The position numbers and the translations under genes were made by a program. From Campylobacter concisus (GTDB lineage: Bacteria; Campylobacterota; Campylobacteria; Campylobacterales; Campylobacteraceae), in contig NZ_CP060705.1 in assembly GCF_003048835.2 (NCBI RefSeq), positions 1,178,001-1,242,000 of the forward strand: a stretch of DNA of 64,000 bases. Direction: 5' to 3'. Below are positions 27,534 to 35,641 of the stretch, one piece after another (the stretch's first letter is position 1; each line of letters starts with the position of its first letter). The notes beneath the pieces are model-generated. The model had not been told where the DNA came from. It searched no databases and saw nothing but the letters and a program-made list of their open reading frames with translations.

Positions 27534-27996
27534 TTTGACTGATCTTAAATTTCAAAAAAAACAAAATGAGCTGCAAAACAAGCATCACTTTCATCACATA
27601 TTCGCTAGCGCTATGCATCTTGGCAAACTCCGCTGTCTGCGTCGCCTCTGCGCCAAGACCCTGAGCCTGCACGATAAAAGGCGTGAATATAAAGACAAAG
27701 CTTAGCGCTAGGGCTAAGTTTAAAAACGAGAGCATAAATGTGCTAAATTTTAGTGAAAATGCAAGCTTTTTTCTTAGATCAAAGAGCTCGCTAACTGCCA
27801 CAAATGCGCTTACAAATAGCAAAACATAGTTAAATTTTAAAAATATCTTTGTCATCATCTGCCCGCTCATAAAATGCGTCAGCACCCCCTCGCCTATGAT
27901 GCTTTGCGGGAAAAATATGACTGGCGCGACCAAAATTCCAAGCGTTAGCTCAGTGCCGATCACCGCTGCTAATAGTAAAAAATAGATACTTCTCAA
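27517..27996 (-). CDS. DUF4149-type small membrane protein
   Basis: The 159-residue protein has four hydrophobic segments and a central FMSGQMMTKIFLKFNYVLL followed by an AKMHSASEYVMKV segment, which fits the DUF4149/TMEM205-like group. No enzymatic motif is seen. It overlaps the ThrE-N gene by 17 bases and follows prmC after 10 bases, within the same minus-strand run. Function unknown. Confidence 0.7.
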   Translation of the reverse strand: MRSIYFLLLAAVIGTELTLGILVAPVIFFPQSIIGEGVLTHFMSGQMMTKIFLKFNYVLLFVSAFVAVSELFDLRKKLAFSLKFSTFMLSFLNLALALSFVFIFTPFIVQAQGLGAEATQTAEFAKMHSASEYVMKVMLVLQLILFFLKFKISQNERQA

Positions 27997-28006
27997 CCTC
28001 TCTCCT

Positions 28007-28819
28007 TTATAGTTTTAAACTAGCACAAAAACCCCTGTCAAAGCCCGCTAAGTCCTTGTAAAAAGCGCTTTTATAGCCATTAAATTTTAGCGCCATCTCC
28101 ATGCTCGCTCTTTGATCATAGCCCATTTCGCAGGCGATATCTTTTATGCCGCGATTTCTAGCGATAAGGATGATATTTTTTAAAATTTCATCTCCGATCT
28201 CACCGCCAAATAGCGCCTCATGCGGCTCGTTTATCACAAATTTATCAAGTTTATAGTCTCGTGCGATATAAGGCGGGTTTGAGACCAAGATGTCGATATC
28301 GCCTAAAATTTCATCGATATATGAGCACTTTACAAAGTCGATCTTCTCGCTTACATTAAATTTAAGCGCATTTTTTTTAGCTAAATTTAGCGCCTTTTCA
28401 TTTATATCGGTGGCTACTATTTTTGCATCACTTTTAAGGGCTAGCATGACGCTTATTATCCCACTGCCAGTGCCGATCTCAGCGATCTTTGGCGCTTTGT
28501 AGTTGCTTGCTATCTCTAGTACTTTATCAACTAAAATTTCAGTCTCAGGGCGCGGTATCAAAACGCCACTTTCTACCTCAAACTCCAAGCCATAAAAGCC
28601 AGCCTTGCCGGTAATGTACTCAAGCGGCTCGTAGTTTTCAAAGCGCTTTATAAGATCAAAGTAGCCGCCCTCGTCAAATTCGCTATTTTGGTTTAAAAAT
28701 ATCCACTCTATGCTCACATTAAGGTAGCTCATGAGCAAAATTTTAGCCACCCTGCTTGGATTCTCGCAAAGTGGCTTTAGCCTTAAATTTGCTTCTTTTA
28801 GAGCCTCTTCAACTCTCAT
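28007..28819 (-). CDS. prmC: Peptide chain release factor N5-glutamine methyltransferase PrmC
   Basis: PrmC methylates the GGQ glutamine of RF1 and RF2. The 270-residue protein has an N-terminal helical domain, ITGKAGFYGLEFEVESGVLIPRPETE, the SAM loop IAEIGTGSGIISV and the catalytic NPPY in LVSNPPYIARD. It overlaps the downstream end of the M48 protease gene by 11 bases. Length and motif order are normal. Confidence 0.95.
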   Translation of the reverse strand: MRVEEALKEANLRLKPLCENPSRVAKILLMSYLNVSIEWIFLNQNSEFDEGGYFDLIKRFENYEPLEYITGKAGFYGLEFEVESGVLIPRPETEILVDKVLEIASNYKAPKIAEIGTGSGIISVMLALKSDAKIVATDINEKALNLAKKNALKFNVSEKIDFVKCSYIDEILGDIDILVSNPPYIARDYKLDKFVINEPHEALFGGEIGDEILKNIILIARNRGIKDIACEMGYDQRASMEMALKFNGYKSAFYKDLAGFDRGFCASLKL

Positions 28820-30011
28820 TTTCTAGCTCATTTATCCGCTCAAAAAGGCTTGGGTGCGAGTGATAGACAAATGAGTAAAGCCAGTGCGACTTTGGAAATG
28901 CTTTGTTTTCGCTGCCAAGCTTGGTTAGGGCATTTATCATGTCGGTTTTGTTTGAAATTTCTTTTGAAAATCTATCTGCGCCAAATTCATTTTTACGGCT
29001 AAAGTGCGAGATGATCGGCGAAAAAAGAAAGCTAAAAATAGGCGAAAAAAGCACCAAAAAAATGATGATACTAGCGCCATTTTGTCCTAGTCCTATCGCC
29101 TCGTATGCGCCAGCACTAACGTTTCCAAATATGAAAAATAGACACAATAGCATGACCGCACTTAGCGCTATCATTTTTAGGATATCTTTATGTTTAAAGT
29201 GCCCAAGCTCGTGACCCAAAACCGCCACGATCTCCTCGGTGCTTAGCTTTTTTATTAGCGTATCAAAAAGCACCACTCGCTTTGTCGCTCCAAGCCCGCC
29301 AAAATAGGCATTTAAGCGGTTGTCTCGCTTACTAGCGTCTATCGTAAATACGCCACTACTTTTAAAGCCACATTTTTTAAGTAAGCCCTCTATCGAGCCC
29401 TTTAGCTCGCCATCTTCAAGCGGCGACATCTTATTAAAAATAGGCGCGATGAGTGTTGGGTATATCAAATTTATAATTAAAGCGACGCCAAAACTTAGCA
29501 AAAACGCCCAAAACCACCAAAGATCGCCAAGAAAATTTATGCAAAGAAGCACGAGCCAGACGAAAGCTGAGCCAAAAACTAGCATAAGAGCTAGCGACTT
29601 TATAGTATCAACCAAAAATATCTTTGCACTCATATTTGAAAAGCCAAGTTTTTTATCTTTGATAAAGCTCTCGTAGATATTTAGCGGCAGATCAAGCAGC
29701 GATGAGATCAGTAAAAAGCTCATCACAAAGATGATATTTTCAAACGTAGTGCCCTCTTTTAGGCAAGCGTCTGAGAGCATTTTTAGCCCAAAGCTTATCC
29801 ACGCAAAGAATATAACAGCGTGATAGATGAGGCTAAAAATTTCAAATTTTTGATTTGTCACGGCGGCAACTGCGGCGTTTTTGTATTCGCTCGCCTCAAG
29901 CACAACAGGCTCTTTTTTGGCTTCAGCCCTTACAAAGCTGATCTGTAAATTCGCCAAAAAAAGCTTAATAATCACATAAAAAATATAAATAGATAAAAGT
30001 GTATAAAACAT
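28809..30011 (-). CDS. M48-family zinc metalloprotease (Ste24/CAAX-protease-like)
   Basis: The 400-residue membrane protein has the zinc site VLGHELGHFKHKDI and the downstream glutamate ligand in NEFGADRFSKEI. An N-terminal multi-helix region and the SKRDNRLNAYFGGLGATKRVVLFDTL motif are as in Ste24-type proteases. Bacterial members work in membrane-protein quality control. It overlaps prmC and lies 8 bases after the WGR-like gene. The substrate is unknown. Confidence 0.92.
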   Translation of the reverse strand: MFYTLLSIYIFYVIIKLFLANLQISFVRAEAKKEPVVLEASEYKNAAVAAVTNQKFEIFSLIYHAVIFFAWISFGLKMLSDACLKEGTTFENIIFVMSFLLISSLLDLPLNIYESFIKDKKLGFSNMSAKIFLVDTIKSLALMLVFGSAFVWLVLLCINFLGDLWWFWAFLLSFGVALIINLIYPTLIAPIFNKMSPLEDGELKGSIEGLLKKCGFKSSGVFTIDASKRDNRLNAYFGGLGATKRVVLFDTLIKKLSTEEIVAVLGHELGHFKHKDILKMIALSAVMLLCLFFIFGNVSAGAYEAIGLGQNGASIIIFLVLFSPIFSFLFSPIISHFSRKNEFGADRFSKEISNKTDMINALTKLGSENKAFPKSHWLYSFVYHSHPSLFERINELENES

Positions 30012-30019
30012 ATTCTCCC

Positions 30020-31132
30020 TTAAATTTCATAAAGACTAAAGCAGCCATAGTCCGTTCTAACTGCGAGTTTGCCATCTATAAATTTAGCCTCACAGCTCTT
30101 TACGACGTGATCTAGCGTAAATTCCGCCATCACATCGCCACTTTTTAAATTGGCGGCGTAGACTCTGCTTTGATCTACCACTACAAGCTTGCCAGCCTCC
30201 ACGCAAAACTCGCTCGCTCTTAGATACTCGTCCTTTATCCAAGGCTGCTTTATCACTTTCGCGCTTTTGATATCCACGCAAAATAGCTTGTTTTCAAGAT
30301 ACTTTCTAACCAAAAGCGTCTCATCGTCTAAAAAGCAAATTTTATCAAGCGCTCCAAATTCAGCTCTTACTTCACTTAAAATTTCGCCATTTTTTGCGTT
30401 TAAAATTTGCACTTCGTTCTCTTTGGTGCAAAGCGCAAGCATGCTAGCATCCGCACTAAGAGCCGCACAAAGTATAGGTGCGTAGCTTTTTTCGATGCAT
30501 TTACACTCTCCGATCTTTGAAATTTCGCCATCTCTAAAGGCAAAAATTTGCCCAAACATACCAAAAATAGCCACATTATTTGAAGCACAGATAAAGCTTG
30601 CTATCTCGTTATTTCGCTTGAGATTTTGCTCGACTGAAATTTGGCGAAATTTAGCACTCTTTGGCTCAAAACTGTAAATTTCATGATCAAGATCTAAAAG
30701 CAAATTTTCACCCACACACTCAGCATGCCACGCAAGTGGCTTTGGCAAGGCTATCTGCTCTTTTATAAGGCCATTTTTATCAAGCCTAACCAAAAGATCA
30801 TCCATCATGCCACCATCTTTTTGTCCGCCGCATTTATAAACGTAAATTTCATCTCTCACACTTGCAAACGAAAGCGCTCCAGTGTATCCACCACCGATAT
30901 AAACGTGTAAGCATGCTTTGCCGGCTTTTGCCTCGCTATCTTGCAGGATAAAACCCTTTTTTAGGCTCTCCCACTCTCTTTTAATGCAGGCTTTTTTGGC
31001 CTCTTGCTCGCTTGCAAATTCTTTTTTAGTTTGCTTTGTTTTGCCGCTTTTTAGGCTCACGCTTACTAAAGCTTTATCCTCTACGCCAAGCCCTAAACGC
31101 TCACCGCTATCAAAATTTACAAGCTCGCGCAT
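30020..31132 (-). CDS. WGR-like domain plus beta-propeller-like protein
   Basis: The 370-residue cytoplasmic protein has an N-terminal segment (SVSLKSGKTKQTKKEF, then SEQEAKKACIKREWESLKKGF) that resembles the C-terminal half of WGR domains, although the W-G-R tripeptide itself is absent. The rest is a series of about six strand-rich repeats (for example VAIFGMFGQIFAFRDGEI, LALCTKENEVQILNAKNGEI, KLVVVDQSRVYAANLKSGDV), like a beta-propeller. There is no signal peptide. It lies between the SLC6-type transporter and the M48 protease with 4- and 8-base gaps. Function unknown. Confidence 0.6.
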   Translation of the reverse strand: MRELVNFDSGERLGLGVEDKALVSVSLKSGKTKQTKKEFASEQEAKKACIKREWESLKKGFILQDSEAKAGKACLHVYIGGGYTGALSFASVRDEIYVYKCGGQKDGGMMDDLLVRLDKNGLIKEQIALPKPLAWHAECVGENLLLDLDHEIYSFEPKSAKFRQISVEQNLKRNNEIASFICASNNVAIFGMFGQIFAFRDGEISKIGECKCIEKSYAPILCAALSADASMLALCTKENEVQILNAKNGEILSEVRAEFGALDKICFLDDETLLVRKYLENKLFCVDIKSAKVIKQPWIKDEYLRASEFCVEAGKLVVVDQSRVYAANLKSGDVMAEFTLDHVVKSCEAKFIDGKLAVRTDYGCFSLYEI

Positions 31133-31136
31133 ATTT

Positions 31137-32510
31137 TTACTTTAAAAAGTTGTCGTAAAAGCTGCTGATAAATAGCACCAAAATGACAAAAGGCACGATA
31201 AATTTGATGTAGAAAAACCAAATGTTTATAAGCTTTGCGTATTTTTCACTGCCTTGCAAGATCTCTTTTTTTGCTTCATCTTTTAGCACCCAGCCGACAA
31301 ATATCGCGCACCCAAGCGAGGTCAGCACGAAAAATATAGTAGCACTTATCGCGTCGTATGCGTCAAAGATATTTTTACCAAAAACTGTGACGTGGCTTAG
31401 TAAATTTGTAGCCATAAGTGATGGTAAATTACCTAGCACGAAAATGACGCTAAGCACTAAAAATATCGCTTTTTTGCGCTTTATCTTAAATTTCTCTTGC
31501 AGCGTAGTAATGATCACTTCATATATCGGTAACGACGTCGTAAGCGCAGCGATCATAAGAAGCGCGAAAAACGCCACCGCGAAAAATCCGCCAAACGGCA
31601 TGTGCGAAAAGACGATCGGAAGCGACTTGAAAACTAGGCTAGGACCGCTATCTGGCGAGACGCCGTAGCTAAAGAGCGAAGGGAATATCATAAAGCCAGC
31701 AAGCACGGCTATGACGGTGTTTAAGATGCCTGTGATGATAGAAATTTTAACTAAACCCTCGTCTTTTTTCACAAAACTTGAGAGCGTTATCATCACGCCA
31801 AATCCAAGCGAAAGTGCAAAGAAAACCTGCCCCAAAACCTCGACAAAAAGCTTTAAGCTTATCTTTGAAAAATCAGGCGTTAGATAAAATTTCACGCCAT
31901 CCATCGCGCCATCAAGTGTGATATTTTTAGCGATCATCACGAGCATTAGGATAAAAAGAAGCGGCATTAGGTATTTTGCTGAGCGCTCGATGCCGCCAAC
32001 TGCACCTTGCACCAAGATAGCGTAATTCACTAGAACAAAAACAAGAGTCGCAAAGCTGATTGCTAGCGGGTTGCTAACGATATTTTGCTCGTAAAATGCG
32101 CTCGTTTGCTCAAAACTCACGATGTGCGAGAGATCAAGCAAGCCAAATGAAATTTGAGCGATATAGTTTAAAACCCAGCCTCCGATAACCATATAATAAG
32201 CCATGATGCCAAATGCGCCTACAAGCCCCATCCAGCCGACTATCTGCCACTTTTTGCTGATCTTTTTGCCATTTATCGTGCCGCCAAATGCATCAACGGC
32301 GTTGCACTTTAGTCGCCTGCCGATGGCATTTTCAACCAAAATCATAGGAATACCAATGACTATCATCGCTATGCAAAACACGAGAACATAGGCCCCGCCG
32401 CCGTTTTGACCGACCAAGTAAGGAAACCGCCACGTCGCGCCAAAGCCGACCGTAGCCCCTGCAACAGCTAAAATATATGTAAGTCTTGAACTCCACGATT
32501 TTCTATCCAT
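31137..32510 (-). CDS. Sodium-dependent transporter, SNF/SLC6 family
   Basis: The 457-residue protein has about 11-12 membrane helices. The first contains the LeuT-fold signature GATVGFGATWRFPYLVGQNGG, with glycines forming the sodium/substrate site, followed by the ENAIGR motif. Members import amino acids or related compounds with sodium; specificity cannot be read here. A TATAATCC promoter word lies at 32537. It heads the run into the WGR-like, M48 and prmC genes. Confidence 0.92.
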   Translation of the reverse strand: MDRKSWSSRLTYILAVAGATVGFGATWRFPYLVGQNGGGAYVLVFCIAMIVIGIPMILVENAIGRRLKCNAVDAFGGTINGKKISKKWQIVGWMGLVGAFGIMAYYMVIGGWVLNYIAQISFGLLDLSHIVSFEQTSAFYEQNIVSNPLAISFATLVFVLVNYAILVQGAVGGIERSAKYLMPLLFILMLVMIAKNITLDGAMDGVKFYLTPDFSKISLKLFVEVLGQVFFALSLGFGVMITLSSFVKKDEGLVKISIITGILNTVIAVLAGFMIFPSLFSYGVSPDSGPSLVFKSLPIVFSHMPFGGFFAVAFFALLMIAALTTSLPIYEVIITTLQEKFKIKRKKAIFLVLSVIFVLGNLPSLMATNLLSHVTVFGKNIFDAYDAISATIFFVLTSLGCAIFVGWVLKDEAKKEILQGSEKYAKLINIWFFYIKFIVPFVILVLFISSFYDNFLK

Positions 32511-32536
32511 ATTATCTACCTTTGTGAAAAATTTGG

Positions 32537-32542
32537 ATTATA
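32537..32542 (-). promoter_or_regulatory. Putative -10 of the SLC6-type transporter operon
   Basis: TATAATCC on the minus strand lies about 27 bases upstream of the ATG at 32510. The rest of 32511-32664 holds only AT-rich DNA. Confidence 0.5.
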
Positions 32543-32664
32543 TAAAAAAAATGATTAAATTTTGCTAGCAAAAGGCGATACTTGCGTGTAAATTTGGCTT
32601 TTTTGATAAATTTTAGGACTTTTATATGCCGATTTTTTGTCTTTGCAGGGTAAATTTAACTCTA

Positions 32665-33105
32665 TTAATATAAAACACCAAATTCCACATACCCCTCCAT
32701 CGCAATGAGCAAGATCCAACCATCTTTTGGGCTGCAAAAATAGTGATGTTGCGCGATATTTTCAACCATAAATTTTAAAAAATCATAAAAATAATCAGGT
32801 GCAAATTTAAGCTCTGTGCTTGTCAGACCATCACCGACGTAGCCTATCTCGCTGCTTAAAATTTTGCTTTGGATACTTGGATATGAGCTTAGAAAATTTT
32901 TAATATCAGCAAAATTTTCATAATCAGCCGTTTTATAATCTTTTAAATTTTGCAAAAGCGGTTTTGAACCGACAAAGGTAAAATTTCGCTCTATAAAATT
33001 TACTACATCATCGCTTTTGTGCCATTTTTGACCCAAATTTGACAAAAAAGTAAGCACCTCATCATCAGCTGAGATGAAATTTGAAACTGGATTTTTCTCG
33101 CTCAT
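32665..33105 (-). CDS. Orphan cytoplasmic protein, 146 aa
   Basis: I do not recognise this family. The protein is acidic, has no signal peptide or membrane segment, and ends in an aromatic/hydrophobic stretch (GWILLIAMEGYVEFGVLY). A single cysteine lies in HYFCSPKDGW. Codon use is native, and its own TATAATCC promoter lies at 33150 with an AAAAGGAT site before the ATG. It is a single gene between the SLC6-type transporter and a repeat-bearing gap. The size and acidic character would fit an immunity- or adaptor-like protein, but nothing in the sequence proves that. Confidence 0.65.
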   Translation of the reverse strand: MSEKNPVSNFISADDEVLTFLSNLGQKWHKSDDVVNFIERNFTFVGSKPLLQNLKDYKTADYENFADIKNFLSSYPSIQSKILSSEIGYVGDGLTSTELKFAPDYFYDFLKFMVENIAQHHYFCSPKDGWILLIAMEGYVEFGVLY

Positions 33106-33149
33106 TTGTATCCTTTTTTGTAAAGTCGCTACACCTTTATAAAAGAGGG

Positions 33150-33155
33150 ATTATA
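33150..33155 (-). promoter_or_regulatory. Putative -10 of the 146-aa orphan gene
   Basis: TATAATCC on the minus strand lies about 45 bases upstream of the ATG at 33105. Confidence 0.45.
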
Positions 33156-33234
33156 TAAAATTTTGTTTAAGCGTTTAATGTAATTTTGCGACTTTGCCTA
33201 TCAAAACCTGTGCATAGCGCAGTATGTGGGTTAT

Positions 33235-33512
33235 CATCGGGCAAGTGTCAGGCAAATTTTAAAATTTATGAACGAGCATATCACGGCTCTAAATTTAGTG
33301 CTAAACGCAGTGCAGCCTAAATTTAGTAGTCTGCTAAGGCGAGTGAGTAAGATTTTAAAATCTGCAAATTTGTTTCATCATGCAAGTGCCATACAAATTT
33401 TAAAATTTCATGAACGAGTAATTTCGGCTCTAAAATTTGAGCTAAGCGATAAGCGAAGCCAAATTTTAGTAGTCAATTCTTAGGGGTGAATGAAAGTTTA
33501 AAATTTGCAAAA
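33235..33512. repeat. Degenerate tandem repeat, two units of about 140 bp
   Basis: Two adjacent units (33235-33375 and 33376-33512) share an opening CATC-x-x-GCAAGTG, then CAAATTTTAAAATTT-(C)-ATGAACGAG, CGGCTCTAAA, AGC-x-AAATTT-AGTAGTC and a final AAAATTTGCAAA. They differ by many substitutions, so the duplication is old. An apparent 85-codon frame (33226-33483) is a by-product of the repeat and is not called as a gene. The flanking gene-free stretch (33106-33234 and 33513-33575) otherwise holds only the 33150 promoter and the 33530 stem-loop. Confidence 0.65.
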
Positions 33513-33529
33513 AGTTCAGTCAAATTTAT

Positions 33530-33566
33530 AAATTTGCCTAGAAATTTTAAAATTCCAGGCAAATTT
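33530..33566 (-). terminator. Near-palindromic stem-loop after the BCCT transporter gene
   Basis: The arms AAATTTGCCT (from 33530) and AGGCAAATTT (to 33566) enclose a second near-complementary AT stretch, giving a long hairpin about 10 bases past the BCCT stop. There is no strong T-run on the minus strand, so termination may be inefficient. Confidence 0.5.
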
Positions 33567-33575
33567 CACTCAAAT

Positions 33576-35516
33576 TTACTCTCTAACAACGTGTAAAAAC
33601 TGCATGTGTTTGCGGTATTGCTCGATGACGTCGTTTATCAGCGTAGCTTCGCTCCAGCCAAGCACGTCGTAGTCCTGACCGCCCTCTTTTAGATAGACTT
33701 CAGCCCTATAGTAAAGATCGTCGCCCTCAAGCTCCCTGGTGTAGTCTGGGCTCTGGCTCTTGGTGAGATAGACGCCATATCTAAAGTCCATCTCGTCGCC
33801 AAGTCCGACATTTAAATTTACAAAATTTTCGCCATTTGTGACCTTTGCTTCAAGGCCGTTTTTGGCAAATTCCTCTTTTAGCTCATTAAAAGCTTTTAGC
33901 ACGACTTCATTTAAAAATTTCTTGCCATCTTTCTTGCCTGGTAGCGTAATGATCGCACTTAGACGTTCTTGCCACGGCTTTGAAAGATCACTAATGGGCA
34001 TGTTGCTAAAGTTATTTGTCTCTTTTTTGGTTAGATCCACACGTAACGCCTTAAATAGCCCGTAAATGGCGCCAAGTAGCACTATGGAAAATGGCAGTGC
34101 TGTCGTGATCGTAAGTGCCTGAAGTGAGCCAAGACCACCAGCTAGCATCAAAAATGCCGCCACGACGCCCACTGTAACGCCCCAAAAGACCTTTTGCCAA
34201 ACTGGTGTATCATCCTTGCCATTTGAGCAAAGCATGTTCATAACGATCGCCGCAGAGTCGGCGGAAGTGACAAAAAATATGACGATCATAAAGACTGCGA
34301 TGGTGCTTAGCACGCCTGAGAAGCTAAATTTTTCTAAAAACATAAAAAGTGCTGAGGCTGAGTCAGAATTTACCGTGGTCGCTAGCTCGCTAAAGCCATT
34401 TTGAACAAGCGCAATCGCTGAGTTACCAAAAAAGCTCATCCAAGCAAAAGTAAAGCCAGTTGGCACGAGAAGCACGCCTATGACAAATTCTCTGATCGTT
34501 CTGCCTTTTGAAATTTTAGCTATAAAAAGCCCCACAAACGGCGACCAAGATAGCCACCAAGCCCAGTATAGCAGCGTCCAACCGCCAAGCCAGCTCTCGT
34601 TTTGCCTCTCATAGGCGTAGAGGTTAAAAGTGTTTGAGATGAGCGTAGAGATGTAGTCGCCGCTGTTTTGCACAAACGACTTTAGAAGCTGCGTCGTATC
34701 GCCCAAAAATAGTATCAAAAACATAAAACATATAGCTAGCGCGATGTTTGCGTTTGATAAGATCTTAATGCCCTTATCCACGCCGCTTGCCGCTGAGATA
34801 GTAGCTGCAAAACAAAGCACTATTAGAAGCGTGATATGCATAGTCGGCAGGCCAAAAACGTGCGTAAGGCCAGCATTTACCTGAAGTACGCCATATCCCA
34901 GCGATGTCGCCACGCCAAAAAGGGTCGCTACGACGGCAAATGTATCGATGGCACTACCTATCTTGCCGTAAATTTTATCTCCGATGATCGGATAAAACGC
35001 CGATCTAAGCGTTAGTGGCAAGCCGTGTCTATACGAGAAAAAGGCTAGAATTAGCGCTACGATAGCATAAACTGACCATGCGCTCATGCCCCAGTGAAAA
35101 AATGTGATATTCAACGCAAGCTTTTGCGCTGCGATAGTTTGCGCGTCGCCAACTGGTGGGTTTAGATAGTGCATGAGCGGCTCGGCCACACCAAAAAATA
35201 CTAGACCTATGCCCATGCCAGCGGCAAACAGCATAGAAAACCACGAGATATTTTTGTGCTCTGGCTTTACATGGTCAGCTCCAAGCTTGATCTCGCCAAG
35301 CTTACTAAAGCCAAGAATGATGACGCTTAGCAGTATGACGGCAACGACTAGGATATAAAACCAGCCAAATTTGGCCGCGATGTAGTTTTGCATACCCTTA
35401 AAAAACTCATTTGAGAAATTTGGAAATATCGCTGCAAATGCCGCTATTAAAAATATGATAACAAGCGATGGGATAAATACTGAGTTGTTAAATTTTGACC
35501 TTTGAAATTTAAACAT
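33576..35516 (-). CDS. BCCT-family betaine/choline/carnitine transporter
   Basis: The 646-residue protein has 12 membrane helices with the signature FAAGMGIGLVFFGVAEPLMHY and the aromatic substrate box TLLYWAWWLSWSPFVGLFIAKISKGRTIRE. This places it among sodium- or proton-coupled importers of quaternary ammonium compatible solutes. A cytoplasmic C-terminal extension of about 130 residues (from around residue 500) may serve osmosensing, as in BetP and BetT. No choline-oxidation genes are nearby, so osmoprotection is the likely use. An AAAAAGGAG site precedes the start. Confidence 0.94.
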   Translation of the reverse strand: MFKFQRSKFNNSVFIPSLVIIFLIAAFAAIFPNFSNEFFKGMQNYIAAKFGWFYILVVAVILLSVIILGFSKLGEIKLGADHVKPEHKNISWFSMLFAAGMGIGLVFFGVAEPLMHYLNPPVGDAQTIAAQKLALNITFFHWGMSAWSVYAIVALILAFFSYRHGLPLTLRSAFYPIIGDKIYGKIGSAIDTFAVVATLFGVATSLGYGVLQVNAGLTHVFGLPTMHITLLIVLCFAATISAASGVDKGIKILSNANIALAICFMFLILFLGDTTQLLKSFVQNSGDYISTLISNTFNLYAYERQNESWLGGWTLLYWAWWLSWSPFVGLFIAKISKGRTIREFVIGVLLVPTGFTFAWMSFFGNSAIALVQNGFSELATTVNSDSASALFMFLEKFSFSGVLSTIAVFMIVIFFVTSADSAAIVMNMLCSNGKDDTPVWQKVFWGVTVGVVAAFLMLAGGLGSLQALTITTALPFSIVLLGAIYGLFKALRVDLTKKETNNFSNMPISDLSKPWQERLSAIITLPGKKDGKKFLNEVVLKAFNELKEEFAKNGLEAKVTNGENFVNLNVGLGDEMDFRYGVYLTKSQSPDYTRELEGDDLYYRAEVYLKEGGQDYDVLGWSEATLINDVIEQYRKHMQFLHVVRE

Positions 35517-35641
35517 TTTTCTCCTTTTTATAAATTTCAGTTTTGCCTTAAAATAACAAAAAAGAGTAAATAGGTCAAATTTTCTCTTTAAATTTTTATG
35601 AAATTTTAAGCTTTAACCACCAAAAATAGCCACTTTGAAAT

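Noticed and set aside
33226-33483. An 85-codon open frame in the gene-poor gap
   Set aside because: It is produced by the two diverged repeat units, has no ribosome-binding site and no family match by eye.
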